NCBI RefSeq assembly: GCF_000227465.1
Contig: NC_016047.1
Span: 1,902,857 to 1,966,856, forward strand
DNA from: Bacillus spizizenii TU-B-10
Lineage (GTDB): Bacteria > Bacillota > Bacilli > Bacillales > Bacillaceae
Length of the DNA: 64,000 nucleotides
Reading direction: 5' to 3'
In this document: piece by piece, positions 57,901 through 63,994 of the stretch
Position numbering within the stretch: position 1 is the first letter of the stretch
Layout of the letters: every line of letters begins with the position of its first letter
Position numbers and translations under genes: made by a program
Notes under the pieces: model-generated
Database searches by the model: none
Told to the model about the DNA's origin: nothing
The model's input: only the letters and a program-made list of their open reading frames with translations

Positions 57901-59599
57901 TATTCAACAGCAGCTTGATTATGTGAACAAACAACAAGAACTGTCATTACAACATTATGCTTTTACACTTCAAACCGGACGAGAGGAGATGGGAGACCGG
58001 CTGGCGCTGGTCGTCCGCAATAAAGAAGAGCTGGTAACCGGCTTGCAAGACTGCTTAACAGCCGCGGAAAAAGGCGAAAAGCCGAAAAGTTCTGTACCTG
58101 TCTTTAGGGGAAATGCGGAAGAGGGCTCGTCAGATATAGAAGCCTTGCTGGATGGTCCATTAAGAGAAATGGTGATAGAGACTTTGTTGTCTGAAAACGA
58201 CCTTGAAAAGATTGCATTTTGCTGGACAAAAGGGGTGCAAATCCCGTGGGAGCAGCTTTATCAAGGAAAAGATGCTTGCAGAATACCGTTGCCAACCTAT
58301 CCATTTGAAAAGAGAAGTTGCTGGAATGGCTTTCAAGCAATAGAGAATACGCCTTCTGTTTCATATGATGAGCATATCAACATCCGCGATCATCACATGT
58401 TAGCTGATGTATTAGGGATGGCTCCAGAAGAATTGCATCCTCATAAGCAATTGCAACATTACGGATTTGATTCGATTTCTTGCATACAGTTATTACAGCA
58501 ATTGCAATCAAAGGTTGACCCTCTCATCACCTTGGCGGAGCTGCAAGCATGCCAAACTGTACAGGACATGACGGACTTGATCGCAAAGAAACAGGAGGAT
58601 GCATCTTTACAAAATGATCATGCTCGCACGTTTGCGGAATTGATACCGTTAAATGACGGCAAGCGGGGGCGCCCTGTATTTTGGTTTCATGGCGGGGTGG
58701 GAGGCGTTGAAATCTATCAGCAATTTGCACAAAAAAGCCAGCGCCCTTTTTATGGTATTCAAGCCAGGGGATTTATGACTGATCATGATCCTTTACATGG
58801 AATTGAACAAATGGCTTCCTATTATATAGAGATCATTCGAGCTATACAGCCGGAAGGCCCTTATGATGTAGGCGGATATTCCTTAGGCGGAATGATTGCA
58901 TATGAAGTCACACGCCAGCTCCAAAATAAAGGTCTTTCTGTCAAAAGCATGGTGATGATTGACTCTCCATACAGTTCTGAGACGAAAGAGTATGAGGCTT
59001 CTATGAAAGCGTCAATGCTGCAAACAATCAATACGATGCTGGCATCGATTGCAAATCCGGATAAGCTTACTGACGTTCTCATCAGCCGTGAAGAGGTAGA
59101 CACCAGCACAGAGGAAGAAGAATTCCTGTCTGAGCTGATTGATTTGGCAAGAAAACGGGGATTAAATAAACCGGAGAAGCAAATACGTGCGCAGACGAAG
59201 CAAATGATGAAAACACAGTGTGCCTATGATGTTGAATCGTATACTGTACAGCCTCTGCCTGACCCTGAGGCGGTAAAATGTTATTACTTCCGTAACAAAA
59301 GCAGGTCTTTCTTTGGTGATTTAGACATTTATTTCACTTTCTCAAATGAAAAAACATCGTTCGATCAAGCTGCCTACTGGGAGGAATGGGAGCGGCAAAT
59401 TCCCCATTTCAACCTGATAGATGTCGATTCAAGCAACCACTTCATGATATTAACGGAACCTAAAGCGTCCAAAGCCATGTTAGAATTTTGCGAAAAACTC
59501 TATTCAAATAAGGGAGTAGTAAACGCGAATTTCCTTAAGGCTTTCCGGAAAAAACATGAAGCGAAAGAAGAAAAAGAAGATGAATTGGTGAAGCGCTGA
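51968..59599 (+). CDS. pksR: PksR: terminal trans-AT polyketide synthase of bacillaene, with enoyl isomerase and thioesterase
   Basis: The ATG follows AGGAGGGG at 51952-51959, which overlaps the pksN stop. The product is 2543 aa, the length recalled for strain 168. Domains by residue: C-methyltransferase (EIGAGTGGTS about 166), finishing the KS-DH-KR module at the end of PksN; ACP (Ser 413); KS0 (Cys 701, Ala 835 where HGTGT His is expected); DH-like enoyl isomerase (His 1150, Asn 1314 in place of the DH Asp); ACP (Ser 1445); KS (Cys 1680, HGTGT reads HGIAS); ACP (Ser 2169); alpha/beta-hydrolase thioesterase (GGYSLGG, Ser 2305; MIDSPY Asp; SSNHFMIL His). The thioesterase releases the finished linear chain. 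The isomerase is the bacillaene domain described in the literature as moving a double bond to the beta,gamma position. The gene ends in a strong hairpin. Confidence 0.95.
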   Translation: MLNTEDILCKMLFAQLQSIGFFTERKSQPVLENFYGRWFEESQSILERHQFLKRTKNGHIPTRSIGTVGELWKEWNEQKSDLLQDNNMKAMVTLVETALKALPDILTGKASATDILFPDSSMDLVEGVYKNNQVADYFNDVLADTLTAYLQERLKQEPEAKIRILEIGAGTGGTSAAVFQKLKAWQTHIKEYCYTDLSKAFLMHAENKYGPDNPYLTYKRFNVEEPASEQHIDAGSYDVVIAANVLHATKNIRQTLRNAKAVLKKNGLLLLNEISDHNIYSHLTFGLLEGWWLYEDPDLRIPGCPGLYPDTWKMALESEGYRYVSFMAEQSHQLGQQIIAAESDGVVRQKKRTESAEDTGPTQMNAVKAHSQESDSLIEQTAQFVMQTLAKSIKLSPERIHEDTTFEKYGIDSILQVNFIRELEKVTGDLPKTILFEHNNTKELVDYLVKEHESKLRTVLLKETPQPAKNEALVQTERATASKPFSFTTRRFAGDQQVKETQQASNSEVKKETTSNVQEAQTKDSGTEDIAIIGISGRYPMSDSLEELWVHLIAGDNCISEAPESRWRTSLLKTLSKDSIKPADKKRYGGFLQDIEAFDHQLFEVEKSRVMEMTPELRLCLETVWETFEDGGYTRTRLDELRDGDTGVGVFIGNMYNQYFWNIPSIEQAVLSSNGGDWHIANRVSHFFNLTGPSIAVSSACSSSLNAIHLACESLKLNSCSMAIAGGVNLTLDLSKYDSLERANLLESGNQSKSFGTGTGLVPGEGVGAVLLKPLSKAIEDQDHIYAVIKSSFANHSGGRQMYTAPDPKQQAKLIAKSIEKSGIDPETIGYIESAANGSALGDPIEVIALTNAFQQYTNKKQFCAIGSVKSNLGHLEAASGISQLTKVLLQMKKGTLVPTINATPVNPNIKLENTAFYLQEQTEPWHRLNDPETGKQLPRRSMINSFGAGGAYANLIIEEYIETAPERQIASRQQEFTAVFSAKTKWSLLSYLENMQLFLEKEAALGIEPIVQALHRRNHNLEHRAAFTVKSTQELIEKLKMFRTSKESSLQQGIYTSFDLQPCAGSAHKDKETNPAKQWAQGASIAFKEATQGNRSGWVHLPHYAFDHHTAFHFDVPSGQGKPPAVESNINHPVIQDQFTYDEPYVRGHVFNNERVLVGATYSSLAIDAFFNLFPEETSGRISKLSYINPVVIKQGETIELQANPLQIDQVIELQIMYRELASDTWKSAAIGQCQKSLFETKKVNIESLKQSLTELHHIEQMYKAGNGPEWGELFKTITHLYRDNRSILAKIRLPQSGLANRHLYTVSPLVTNSAYLAILSFLEQFDIEGSFLPFGINDIQFTKHTIQEDCWFLITLVKNTGDMLLFDVDVINESSETVLRYSGYSLKQLRISNHRENENQPIKVSNLKDRIRSYVTDKLAVNMADPSKLSLSKAHIMDLGVDSSQLVALTREMESETKIELNPTLFFEYPTVQELIDFFADKHEESFVRLFGEADQLQERPAKIDNKMKQIPAHEVKTDKTIEHATDGIAIIGMSGQFPKANSVTEFWDNIIHGKNCISEVPKERWDWRKFASADKEEQSSLQWGGFIEGIGEFDPLFFGISPKEAAHMDPQEFLLLIHAWKAMEDAGLTGQALSSRPTGVFVAAGNTDTAVIPSLIPNRISYALDVKGPSEYYEAACSSALVALHRAIQSIRYGECEQAIVGAVNLLLSPKGFIGFDSMGYLSAEGQAKSFQADANGFVRSEGAGVLIIKPLQKAIEDSDHIYSVIKGTGVSHGGRGMSLHAPNPVGMKEALLKAYQGAQIDPKTVTYIEAHGIASPLADAIEMGALTSGLSQLELELPQEVQEEAPCYISSLKPSIGHGELVSGMAALMKVSMAMKHQTIPGISGFDSLNDQVSIKGTRFQMTAENQQWEDVKDGSGRKVPRRASINSYGFGGVNVHVILEEYIPSPKAPIHMNENEAHIAVLSAKNQDRLKAVIQQQLDYVNKQQELSLQHYAFTLQTGREEMGDRLALVVRNKEELVTGLQDCLTAAEKGEKPKSSVPVFRGNAEEGSSDIEALLDGPLREMVIETLLSENDLEKIAFCWTKGVQIPWEQLYQGKDACRIPLPTYPFEKRSCWNGFQAIENTPSVSYDEHINIRDHHMLADVLGMAPEELHPHKQLQHYGFDSISCIQLLQQLQSKVDPLITLAELQACQTVQDMTDLIAKKQEDASLQNDHARTFAELIPLNDGKRGRPVFWFHGGVGGVEIYQQFAQKSQRPFYGIQARGFMTDHDPLHGIEQMASYYIEIIRAIQPEGPYDVGGYSLGGMIAYEVTRQLQNKGLSVKSMVMIDSPYSSETKEYEASMKASMLQTINTMLASIANPDKLTDVLISREEVDTSTEEEEFLSELIDLARKRGLNKPEKQIRAQTKQMMKTQCAYDVESYTVQPLPDPEAVKCYYFRNKSRSFFGDLDIYFTFSNEKTSFDQAAYWEEWERQIPHFNLIDVDSSNHFMILTEPKASKAMLEFCEKLYSNKGVVNANFLKAFRKKHEAKEEKEDELVKR
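53545..54850 (+). other. Non-elongating ketosynthase (KS0) in PksR
   Basis: The active Cys is kept (SSACSSS, 54068-54070) and so is the second His (KSNLGHLE), but the EAHGTGT segment reads ESAANGS, so the first catalytic His is Ala (54470-54472). It belongs to the double-bond-shifting module with the following DH-like domain and ACP, so no chain extension is expected here. Confidence 0.87.
55350..56150 (+). other. Enoyl isomerase (DH-fold, double-bond shifting) domain of PksR
   Basis: The domain aligns with the DH domains of the cluster but its motifs are altered. HxxxGxxxxP reads HVFNNERVLV: the His is kept at 55415-55417, while the Gly is Asn and the Pro is Val. HPxxxDxxxQ reads SPLVTNSAYL, so the catalytic Asp is Asn (55907-55909). 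Retaining the His without the Asp is the known signature of trans-AT enoyl isomerases, and this position matches the bacillaene isomerase in the literature. Confidence 0.85.
58640..59500 (+). other. Type I thioesterase domain of PksR
   Basis: The alpha/beta-hydrolase fold begins with FWFHGGVGG. The nucleophile Ser is in GGYSLGG (58880-58882), an Asp lies in MIDSPY and a His in SSNHFMIL near the C-terminus. It is the only release domain in the window and sits at the end of the last synthase protein. Release by hydrolysis is expected because bacillaene is linear. Confidence 0.93.
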
Positions 59600-59606
59600 G
59601 AAACAC

Positions 59607-59634
59607 AAACGCCCCCTATTTAAGGGGGCGTTTT
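59607..59634 (+). terminator. Intrinsic terminator of the pks operon
   Basis: A perfect 11-bp stem (59607-59617 with 59623-59633) contains five consecutive G:C pairs, has a 5-base loop and ends in TTTT. It begins 8 bases after the pksR stop. It lies between convergent genes, so it may also stop transcription from pksS on the other strand, although the T tract is poorer in that direction. Confidence 0.88.
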
Positions 59635-59641
59635 GAATATG

Positions 59642-60859
59642 TTATTTTGAAAGTGAAACAGGGAGACATTCTAACCCTCTTAAAAAGACATTTTTTCTCC
59701 ATTGAATGTCATTAGGCGCTGCCGCGAGTTCAATATCCGGAAATCTCTTTAGAAGCGCGTTGAACGCAATGTGGCCTTCCAGTCTGGCAAGCGGTGCTCC
59801 TAAGCAGAAATGAATGCCAAAGCCGAAAGAAATATGTCTGTTAGGCGATCGATTTAGATTTAATGTTTCCGGGTTCTCAAAAAAGTTTGGATCGCGATTG
59901 GCAGATCCGATGCCTATAAAGATCATGTCTCCTCTTTTGATCGAATGCCCCTTGTATGTAAAGTCCTCGATGGCCCACCGATTTGCCATCATAACGACAG
60001 GCGAGGTGTATCGCAGCAATTCTTCAACTGCTGTAGCGATCATTTCAGGATGCTGCTTCAGTTTTTCGAACTCCTCCTTGTGCTGAAGCAATGCGAGGGT
60101 GCCTGATCCGAGTAAATTAACGGTTGTTTCAAGGCCCGCTACAACCAGCAAAAACAGCATCGAATAAAGCTCTTTTTCACTTAACTTGCTGCCGTTTTCA
60201 TCAGCATGCACAAGCTTACTGATTAAATCGTCTCTTGGCTGTATCCTTCTGTCATGGATCAGCTTGGCGATATAGTCTTTAAATTCACGAAGGGCTTGAT
60301 TTGTCAGCTCTCTGTTACTTTCAGAGGTATCAACTATCGCATTGGTCCAGATTTGAAACTGTGCCCGATCCTCTTTAGGAATTCCCATCAATTCAGATAT
60401 AACAATAAAAGGCAAAGGGGATGCGAAGGACTTCATGATGTCCGCTTTATTTTCTTTTTCCATTTCATCTAAAAGCTGTTCAGTAATTTGTTCGATGCTG
60501 CCGCGCAGATTTTCAATGGTGCGGGGAGTAAATGCTTGATGAACAAGTGATCTTAAGCGGGTATGGTCAGGTGTGTCTTTTGCCAGCATATGATCGGATA
60601 CGAAATCGATATCCTCGCTGACGTTGAGCATTTTGATTTGTTCTTGGCTCATCACGTTTTTAACGTCTCTTGTAATTCGATTGTCTTTTAAAAAGGCCAT
60701 ACAATCATCATATCGGGTGATTAACCAAGCCGGATATGTGCCTCCGAATCGTTTTAATTCAAATCGGTGAATGGGATCTTCCTCTCTAAATCGGCCCAAT
60801 ACTGAAAAAGGATTTTGATGAAATTCTTTACCATGCGGATGAAACATCAATTTTTCCAT
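59642..60859 (-). CDS. pksS: PksS: cytochrome P450 acting on dihydrobacillaene
   Basis: A soluble bacterial P450 of 405 aa in the CYP107 style. The haem-binding loop is FGFGIHFCLG with the thiolate Cys at 352. The I-helix oxygen-activation motif is AGLETT (241-246), and the K-helix ExxR is Glu280-Arg283. Two ATGs are possible, at 60865 and 60859. The ribosome site GAGGAG (60867-60872) is about one base from the first but 7 bases from the second, so 60859 is chosen. Family knowledge: PksS converts dihydrobacillaene to bacillaene as a late tailoring step. It is transcribed towards the pks operon and meets it at the shared terminator. It needs redox partners encoded elsewhere. Confidence 0.95.
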   Translation of the reverse strand: MEKLMFHPHGKEFHQNPFSVLGRFREEDPIHRFELKRFGGTYPAWLITRYDDCMAFLKDNRITRDVKNVMSQEQIKMLNVSEDIDFVSDHMLAKDTPDHTRLRSLVHQAFTPRTIENLRGSIEQITEQLLDEMEKENKADIMKSFASPLPFIVISELMGIPKEDRAQFQIWTNAIVDTSESNRELTNQALREFKDYIAKLIHDRRIQPRDDLISKLVHADENGSKLSEKELYSMLFLLVVAGLETTVNLLGSGTLALLQHKEEFEKLKQHPEMIATAVEELLRYTSPVVMMANRWAIEDFTYKGHSIKRGDMIFIGIGSANRDPNFFENPETLNLNRSPNRHISFGFGIHFCLGAPLARLEGHIAFNALLKRFPDIELAAAPNDIQWRKNVFLRGLECLPVSLSK

Positions 60860-60865
60860 GTGCAT

Positions 60866-61038
60866 TCTCCTCGCCTAAAATAGGGTAAATTGGTAATTTC
60901 ATTTTGTTATACAAGTTGCAGGTTGCAAAAAACAGAATTGTTTGAAACTTGATCCTGTCTCTAAAACTATATATCTATTCTAGGCGGCATTCAATAGGGT
61001 GAAGAACGAAAAAATGAAAAAGTGGCGCCATGTAAAGC
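60866..61038 (-). promoter_or_regulatory. pksS upstream region, possible weak promoter
   Basis: This AT-rich stretch lies upstream of pksS. A TATAAC box on the - strand (60906-60911) is the best -10 candidate, but no good -35 sits 16-18 bases away. A short direct repeat, TGCAACCTGCAAC, lies just upstream of it. The promoter assignment is weak; no ORF or RNA gene is evident here. Confidence 0.25.
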
Positions 61039-61068
61039 AGCGCCTTTGAATGAAAGCTCAAAGGCGCT
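61039..61068 (-). terminator. Probable terminator of ymzB
   Basis: A perfect 11-bp inverted repeat (61039-61049 with 61058-61068) has an 8-base loop and starts 30 bases after the ymzB stop. The tract that follows on the - strand (GCTTTAC, then TTTTT about 15 bases on) is not ideal, so efficiency is uncertain. It would also insulate pksS from ymzB transcription. Confidence 0.55.
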
Positions 61069-61097
61069 AAGCTGTATTATTTTGATGAAAGTGACTA

Positions 61098-61454
61098 TCA
61101 GCTGTGCTGGACATCAAATGTATATACTGCACGATCTGTTACAACCTTCAATCCTTCGTTTTCTTGGTGAATATGAATATCGCCTAATAAAGGAATCTCA
61201 TAGGCATTTTGCGGAAGCGGTACGTCGCCGTCCTCAGTGAATGTTGTTCCTTCGCCTTCTAAAACGAGTTCTTCTTTTGCAACATAGTCATCAGGATGAT
61301 TCGTGCTGCGTATACCCACTTTTTGAAGGTGGAGAACAATCTGATCCAGGTCTGAAATCTCTTCATCATGGGTCAATTCACCTTTTCTAATATCAAGGGT
61401 TTGGCCGACTTTTGATTCCAGCCATTGAGAAAGCTGTGTATTCGTGTGTGCCAT
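61098..61454 (-). CDS. ymzB: YmzB: small conserved protein of unknown function
   Basis: A 118-residue product rich in acidic residues, with no signal peptide or membrane segment, so it is probably cytosolic. The start at ATG 61454 (MAHTNTQLSQWLESK) has AAAGGAGGAAT six bases upstream; the longer reading from 61502 lacks a ribosome site. I recognise the gene by synteny and sequence as ymzB. I do not recognise a domain. The C-terminal half (VPLPQNAYEIPLLGDI and following) has alternating hydrophobic residues consistent with a small beta-rich fold. A SigB-like promoter lies directly upstream, and from memory ymzB is listed among general-stress genes, so a stress role is plausible but unproven. 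Confidence 0.85.
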   Translation of the reverse strand: MAHTNTQLSQWLESKVGQTLDIRKGELTHDEEISDLDQIVLHLQKVGIRSTNHPDDYVAKEELVLEGEGTTFTEDGDVPLPQNAYEIPLLGDIHIHQENEGLKVVTDRAVYTFDVQHS

Positions 61455-61485
61455 CAATATTCCTCCTTTTGATCTACACGATACT

Positions 61486-61511
61486 ATTCCCAATTGCTGC
61501 ATCTTTTACAC
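61486..61511 (-). promoter_or_regulatory. SigB-type promoter candidate for ymzB
   Basis: On the - strand it reads GTGTAA, 14 bases, GGGAAT, close to the SigB consensus GTTTAA - 12 to 15 - GGGTAT. The -10 ends 31 bases before the ymzB ATG, a normal leader length. It lies in the 78-base gap after ymaE. Confidence 0.6.
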
Positions 61512-61532
61512 GGAAAAGAGCCGCCTCACTCT

Positions 61533-62357
61533 CTATGTATGAAACAATTCGCTGTTCAGAGCCTTGATATAACGTACGGCAGAACGCTGGACTGCTTCGC
61601 CGGCATTCTCTCTGACAACTTTAGAAAAAGCATTATAAATCCGGTTAAATTGAAGCGGTTTCACTTTGGCTGCTATTTCTTCAACTTTGGAGGCGGGGAG
61701 GGGAATGAGATTTGGATAGCTGTACATAAAGCTGACCCAGTTCCGGTCGGCCGCAACCGTAATGACATCCCCGGTCAACAGACAGCCTTTCCCTTCATTG
61801 CCGTTGCTCCAATGGAGAACAGCACCGCCTTTAAAATGTCCGCCCAGTCGGTAAAGATCCAGTCCCGGCTTCATGTTGAGAGTTTCCCCTGACCAGAAGT
61901 GAATGTGATTGCTTGGCCTTGCCACCCAGTCTTTGTCATCCTCGTGAATATAAATCGGAGCCTGAAACGCTTCAGCCCACTCAACCTGAGCAGAGTAATA
62001 ATGTGGATGAGACAAAGCGATGGCTTGAATACCGCCTAATTCGTTGATTTGGTCAATTGTCTTTTGGTCAAGATATGTAATGCAATCCCACAGCACATTG
62101 AAGCCCTTATGCTGGATCAAATGTGCTGTTTGTCCGATCGCAAACTCTGGTTCAGTTTTGATGCTGTAAAGATGCTCTTCTTCCTTTTTGAGGATGTTTT
62201 GAAGGTTTTCTTTCTCACGCATGTCTTCAAGGGTTGTCCAAGATTGTCCATCCGGATGAACATACTGCCTTTCGTCATCGCAAATCAGACATGAGTTCGG
62301 CGAATTTACAGTCTGCGCATGTTGTACTCCGCATGTTTTGCAGATATAATATGGCAC
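61533..62357 (-). CDS. ymaE: YmaE: metallo-beta-lactamase-fold protein with N-terminal zinc ribbon
   Basis: A 274-aa protein. I place the start at GTG 62357 because AAGGAAG (62365-62371) is 7 bases upstream; the ATG at 62378 has no ribosome site and would be almost at the predicted transcription start. Residues 6-26 hold two CxxC pairs (Cys 6, 9, 23, 26), a rubredoxin-like zinc ribbon. The rest resembles the metallo-beta-lactamase fold, but the metal motif HxHxDH reads HPHYYS (His 117 and 119 kept, Asp and third His lost). Later candidates His 174 (LGGHFKGG) and Asp 197 (TGDV) are present, and the final His is absent. The protein may bind one metal or none, so hydrolase activity is uncertain. 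Substrate unknown. It is transcribed in the same direction as aprX but separated from it by a terminator and its own promoter. Confidence 0.82.
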   Translation of the reverse strand: MPYYICKTCGVQHAQTVNSPNSCLICDDERQYVHPDGQSWTTLEDMREKENLQNILKKEEEHLYSIKTEPEFAIGQTAHLIQHKGFNVLWDCITYLDQKTIDQINELGGIQAIALSHPHYYSAQVEWAEAFQAPIYIHEDDKDWVARPSNHIHFWSGETLNMKPGLDLYRLGGHFKGGAVLHWSNGNEGKGCLLTGDVITVAADRNWVSFMYSYPNLIPLPASKVEEIAAKVKPLQFNRIYNAFSKVVRENAGEAVQRSAVRYIKALNSELFHT

Positions 62358-62386
62358 TTTTTCACTTCCTTCATCCATTTTCTATT

Positions 62387-62414
62387 ATTTTATCCCATTA
62401 TTATGGAAAATCAA
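62387..62414 (-). promoter_or_regulatory. SigA-type promoter candidate for ymaE
   Basis: On the - strand it reads TTGATT (62409-62414), 16 bases, TAAAAT (62387-62392). The start point would fall near 62380, which makes ATG 62378 practically leaderless and supports the downstream GTG 62357 as the real start. The -35 overlaps the tail of the aprX terminator. Confidence 0.5.
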
Positions 62415-62417
62415 AAC

Positions 62418-62457
62418 ATAAAGCCGGCAGTTCTGCAGAGAGAATTGCCGGCTTTAT
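62418..62457 (-). terminator. Intrinsic terminator of aprX
   Basis: A perfect 12-bp stem (62418-62429 with 62446-62457) has a GC-rich core (AGCCGGC) and a 16-base loop, followed on the - strand by GTTTTGATTTT. It begins 8 bases after the aprX stop codon. Confidence 0.88.
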
Positions 62458-62465
62458 GGTACTGT

Positions 62466-63794
62466 CTATTGGCCAGGAACGGAATTTTCTGCGTTGACGG
62501 CGCCCGCTCCGTAAACATTCGGATCTTCATCTTTCCATTTGTCCGTGCCGTTTTTCAAAAGCTCTTTCACTTCATCAGGTGTAAGATCCGGATTTTGCTG
62601 AAGGATTAAAGCTGCAATTCCTGCACAGATCGGTGTTGCCATCGATGTTCCTGACATTGTAAAATACTGAGATCCTACACGGCTTGATTTTTGAAGCTTA
62701 TCGATATAAGAATTGGGAGAGCGCAGGGAAATAATATTAACACCCGGCGCTAAAATATCGGGCTTTTCTTTCCCGTACACTGTCGGCCCGCGGCTTGAGA
62801 AGGAAGCGACCGTATCATCATCGCTGTTTGCGGTATTGTTATCGTCAAGGGCACCTACTGTAATCACCTTTTCGCTCACGCCCGGGCTTGCAATGGTTTG
62901 TGGATCAGGCCCTGAGTTTCCGGCAGCGACACAGACGACAATCCCTGCGTTCCACGCTTCTTCAACCGCTCTGACTAACGGGTCTTCTTGTTCATTATCA
63001 TATCGAAGCGCATCGCCACCGAGCGACATACTGATAATATCAATCGGTTCATTCGGGTTGTCCTCATTGTATTGAATACACCACTCTACACCTTCAATAA
63101 TATCAGCTAACGTTCCCGAACCTTGCTTGTTCAAAACCTTCACACCGATTAGATTGGCTTCCGGTGCAGGCCCGCGGTATTGGCCAGAAGAGGATGCGCC
63201 GCTGCTTGCAACATCACCTGCACAGTGTGTGCCATGACCATTATCATCATACGGTTCTGTTTTTTGATTGACCATGTCCGCGAATCCGATAATTCTGCCT
63301 TCTAAATCAGGATGCGGGTAGATTCCTGTATCGACAACAGCGACAGTAACACCTTTTCCAGTCAGGGTCTGCCCGTTTCTGACGACTTCCTTCGCGTGGC
63401 TTGCTTCGGTTGCCGTGTCCAGTAGCGCTTTGACTTCGCGGTTTAAATACACTTTGCGGATATCACTGCATTCAGAAAGAAGGGAATGTAACGCTGAAGG
63501 GGTCACCTCGGCGCTGCAGCAATTGATTTTATTGAATCGGCTTTTTAACTTGCTGCGTTTTTCTTTTTGCAGTACCTCTCCAGCCATTTGACAGCCGGTC
63601 TCGTGACAGCCTTCTTCAAATTCAATAATGACTGACATTTTTTTTCTGTTTTTCAATTTGGTTTCGAAAAACTGATGCAAGAAGCAAGGAGTCCATTTGA
63701 AGGGCTTGTAAAGCTGCAAGACGCTTTCCCGTAACGGCCAATCTAGCTTATGAGCATTTGCTCTCACCATTTGTACCATAGAGTACCCAAACAT
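62466..63794 (-). CDS. aprX: AprX: intracellular subtilisin-like serine protease
   Basis: A 442-aa S8-family protease, the length recalled for strain 168 AprX. The start is ATG 63794 with AGGAGGA seven bases upstream. Catalytic residues are Asp155 (VVDTGIYPHPD), His187 (NGHGTH) and Ser384 (SGTSMATP), with oxyanion Asn293 (AAGNSGP). The first 130 residues form an N-terminal extension rich in basic residues and Cys, with no signal peptide, so the enzyme is probably intracellular; the extension may be a propeptide or regulatory segment. It has its own terminator and a leader of about 165 bases. A LexA operator beside its probable promoter suggests SOS control, which agrees with my recollection that aprX has been listed in the B. 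subtilis SOS regulon. Confidence 0.94.
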   Translation of the reverse strand: MFGYSMVQMVRANAHKLDWPLRESVLQLYKPFKWTPCFLHQFFETKLKNRKKMSVIIEFEEGCHETGCQMAGEVLQKEKRSKLKSRFNKINCCSAEVTPSALHSLLSECSDIRKVYLNREVKALLDTATEASHAKEVVRNGQTLTGKGVTVAVVDTGIYPHPDLEGRIIGFADMVNQKTEPYDDNGHGTHCAGDVASSGASSSGQYRGPAPEANLIGVKVLNKQGSGTLADIIEGVEWCIQYNEDNPNEPIDIISMSLGGDALRYDNEQEDPLVRAVEEAWNAGIVVCVAAGNSGPDPQTIASPGVSEKVITVGALDDNNTANSDDDTVASFSSRGPTVYGKEKPDILAPGVNIISLRSPNSYIDKLQKSSRVGSQYFTMSGTSMATPICAGIAALILQQNPDLTPDEVKELLKNGTDKWKDEDPNVYGAGAVNAENSVPGQ

Positions 63795-63943
63795 GTATTT
63801 TCCTCCTATTATAAGGTTCACTGTATACTCTATGAACAGATGATAGTTTTGGTAAGTTTGTTTGTCCTTTATAAGAGGCGGACAAGAGTTGGTTTTTATG
63901 AATCTTTCGAATTAGATTCAGGAGTTGTGGCAATCATTGGGGA
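63795..63943 (-). promoter_or_regulatory. Leader of aprX with inverted repeats
   Basis: This non-coding stretch would be the 5' leader if the promoter at 63966-63994 is used. Three short inverted repeats are visible: 63816-63820 with 63833-63837, 63862-63867 with 63880-63885 (TTGTCC/GGACAA), and 63900-63905 with 63914-63919 around a TTCGAA palindrome. None is followed by a T run on the - strand, so a terminator-type switch is not supported. Confidence 0.35.
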
Positions 63944-63973
63944 TTGAAAAGGAACGTTTGTTCGTATTATAAT
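63944..63973 (+). promoter_or_regulatory. SigA promoter for a + strand gene beyond the window
   Basis: TTGAAA (63944-63949), an 18-base spacer and a perfect TATAAT (63968-63973). A ribosome site, AAAGGGAG, occupies 63993-64000, so the coding region starts just outside the window. In the 168 gene order the next gene would be ymaC, but this cannot be checked here. Confidence 0.72.
63951..63964. promoter_or_regulatory. LexA (DinR) operator
   Basis: GGAACGTTTGTTCG contains the GAAC-N4-GTTC core of the Bacillus SOS box (ideal CGAACATATGTTCG). It lies entirely between the -35 and -10 of the + strand promoter and at the expected start point of the - strand promoter, so bound LexA could block both. 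Confidence 0.75.
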
Positions 63974-63994
63974 AATGTCATATTAAACTGGCAA
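63966..63994 (-). promoter_or_regulatory. SigA promoter candidate for aprX
   Basis: On the - strand it reads TTGCCA (63989-63994), 17 bases, TATAAT (63966-63971). The -10 overlaps the -10 of the divergent + strand promoter because ATTATAAT is nearly palindromic. Transcription would start near 63959, within the LexA box. Confidence 0.6.

Noticed and set aside
61494..61892. + strand reading frame opposite ymaE
   Set aside because: It overlaps the convincing ymaE protein and has no ribosome site or family resemblance.
62713..63075. + strand reading frame opposite aprX
   Set aside because: It is opposite the catalytic region of aprX, where all protease motifs are intact; it is a shadow frame.
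63816..63837. Second possible LexA-like site in the aprX leader
   Set aside because: The half sites are in the wrong orientation (GTTC outside, GAAC inside) with a 12-base gap, unlike GAAC-N4-GTTC.
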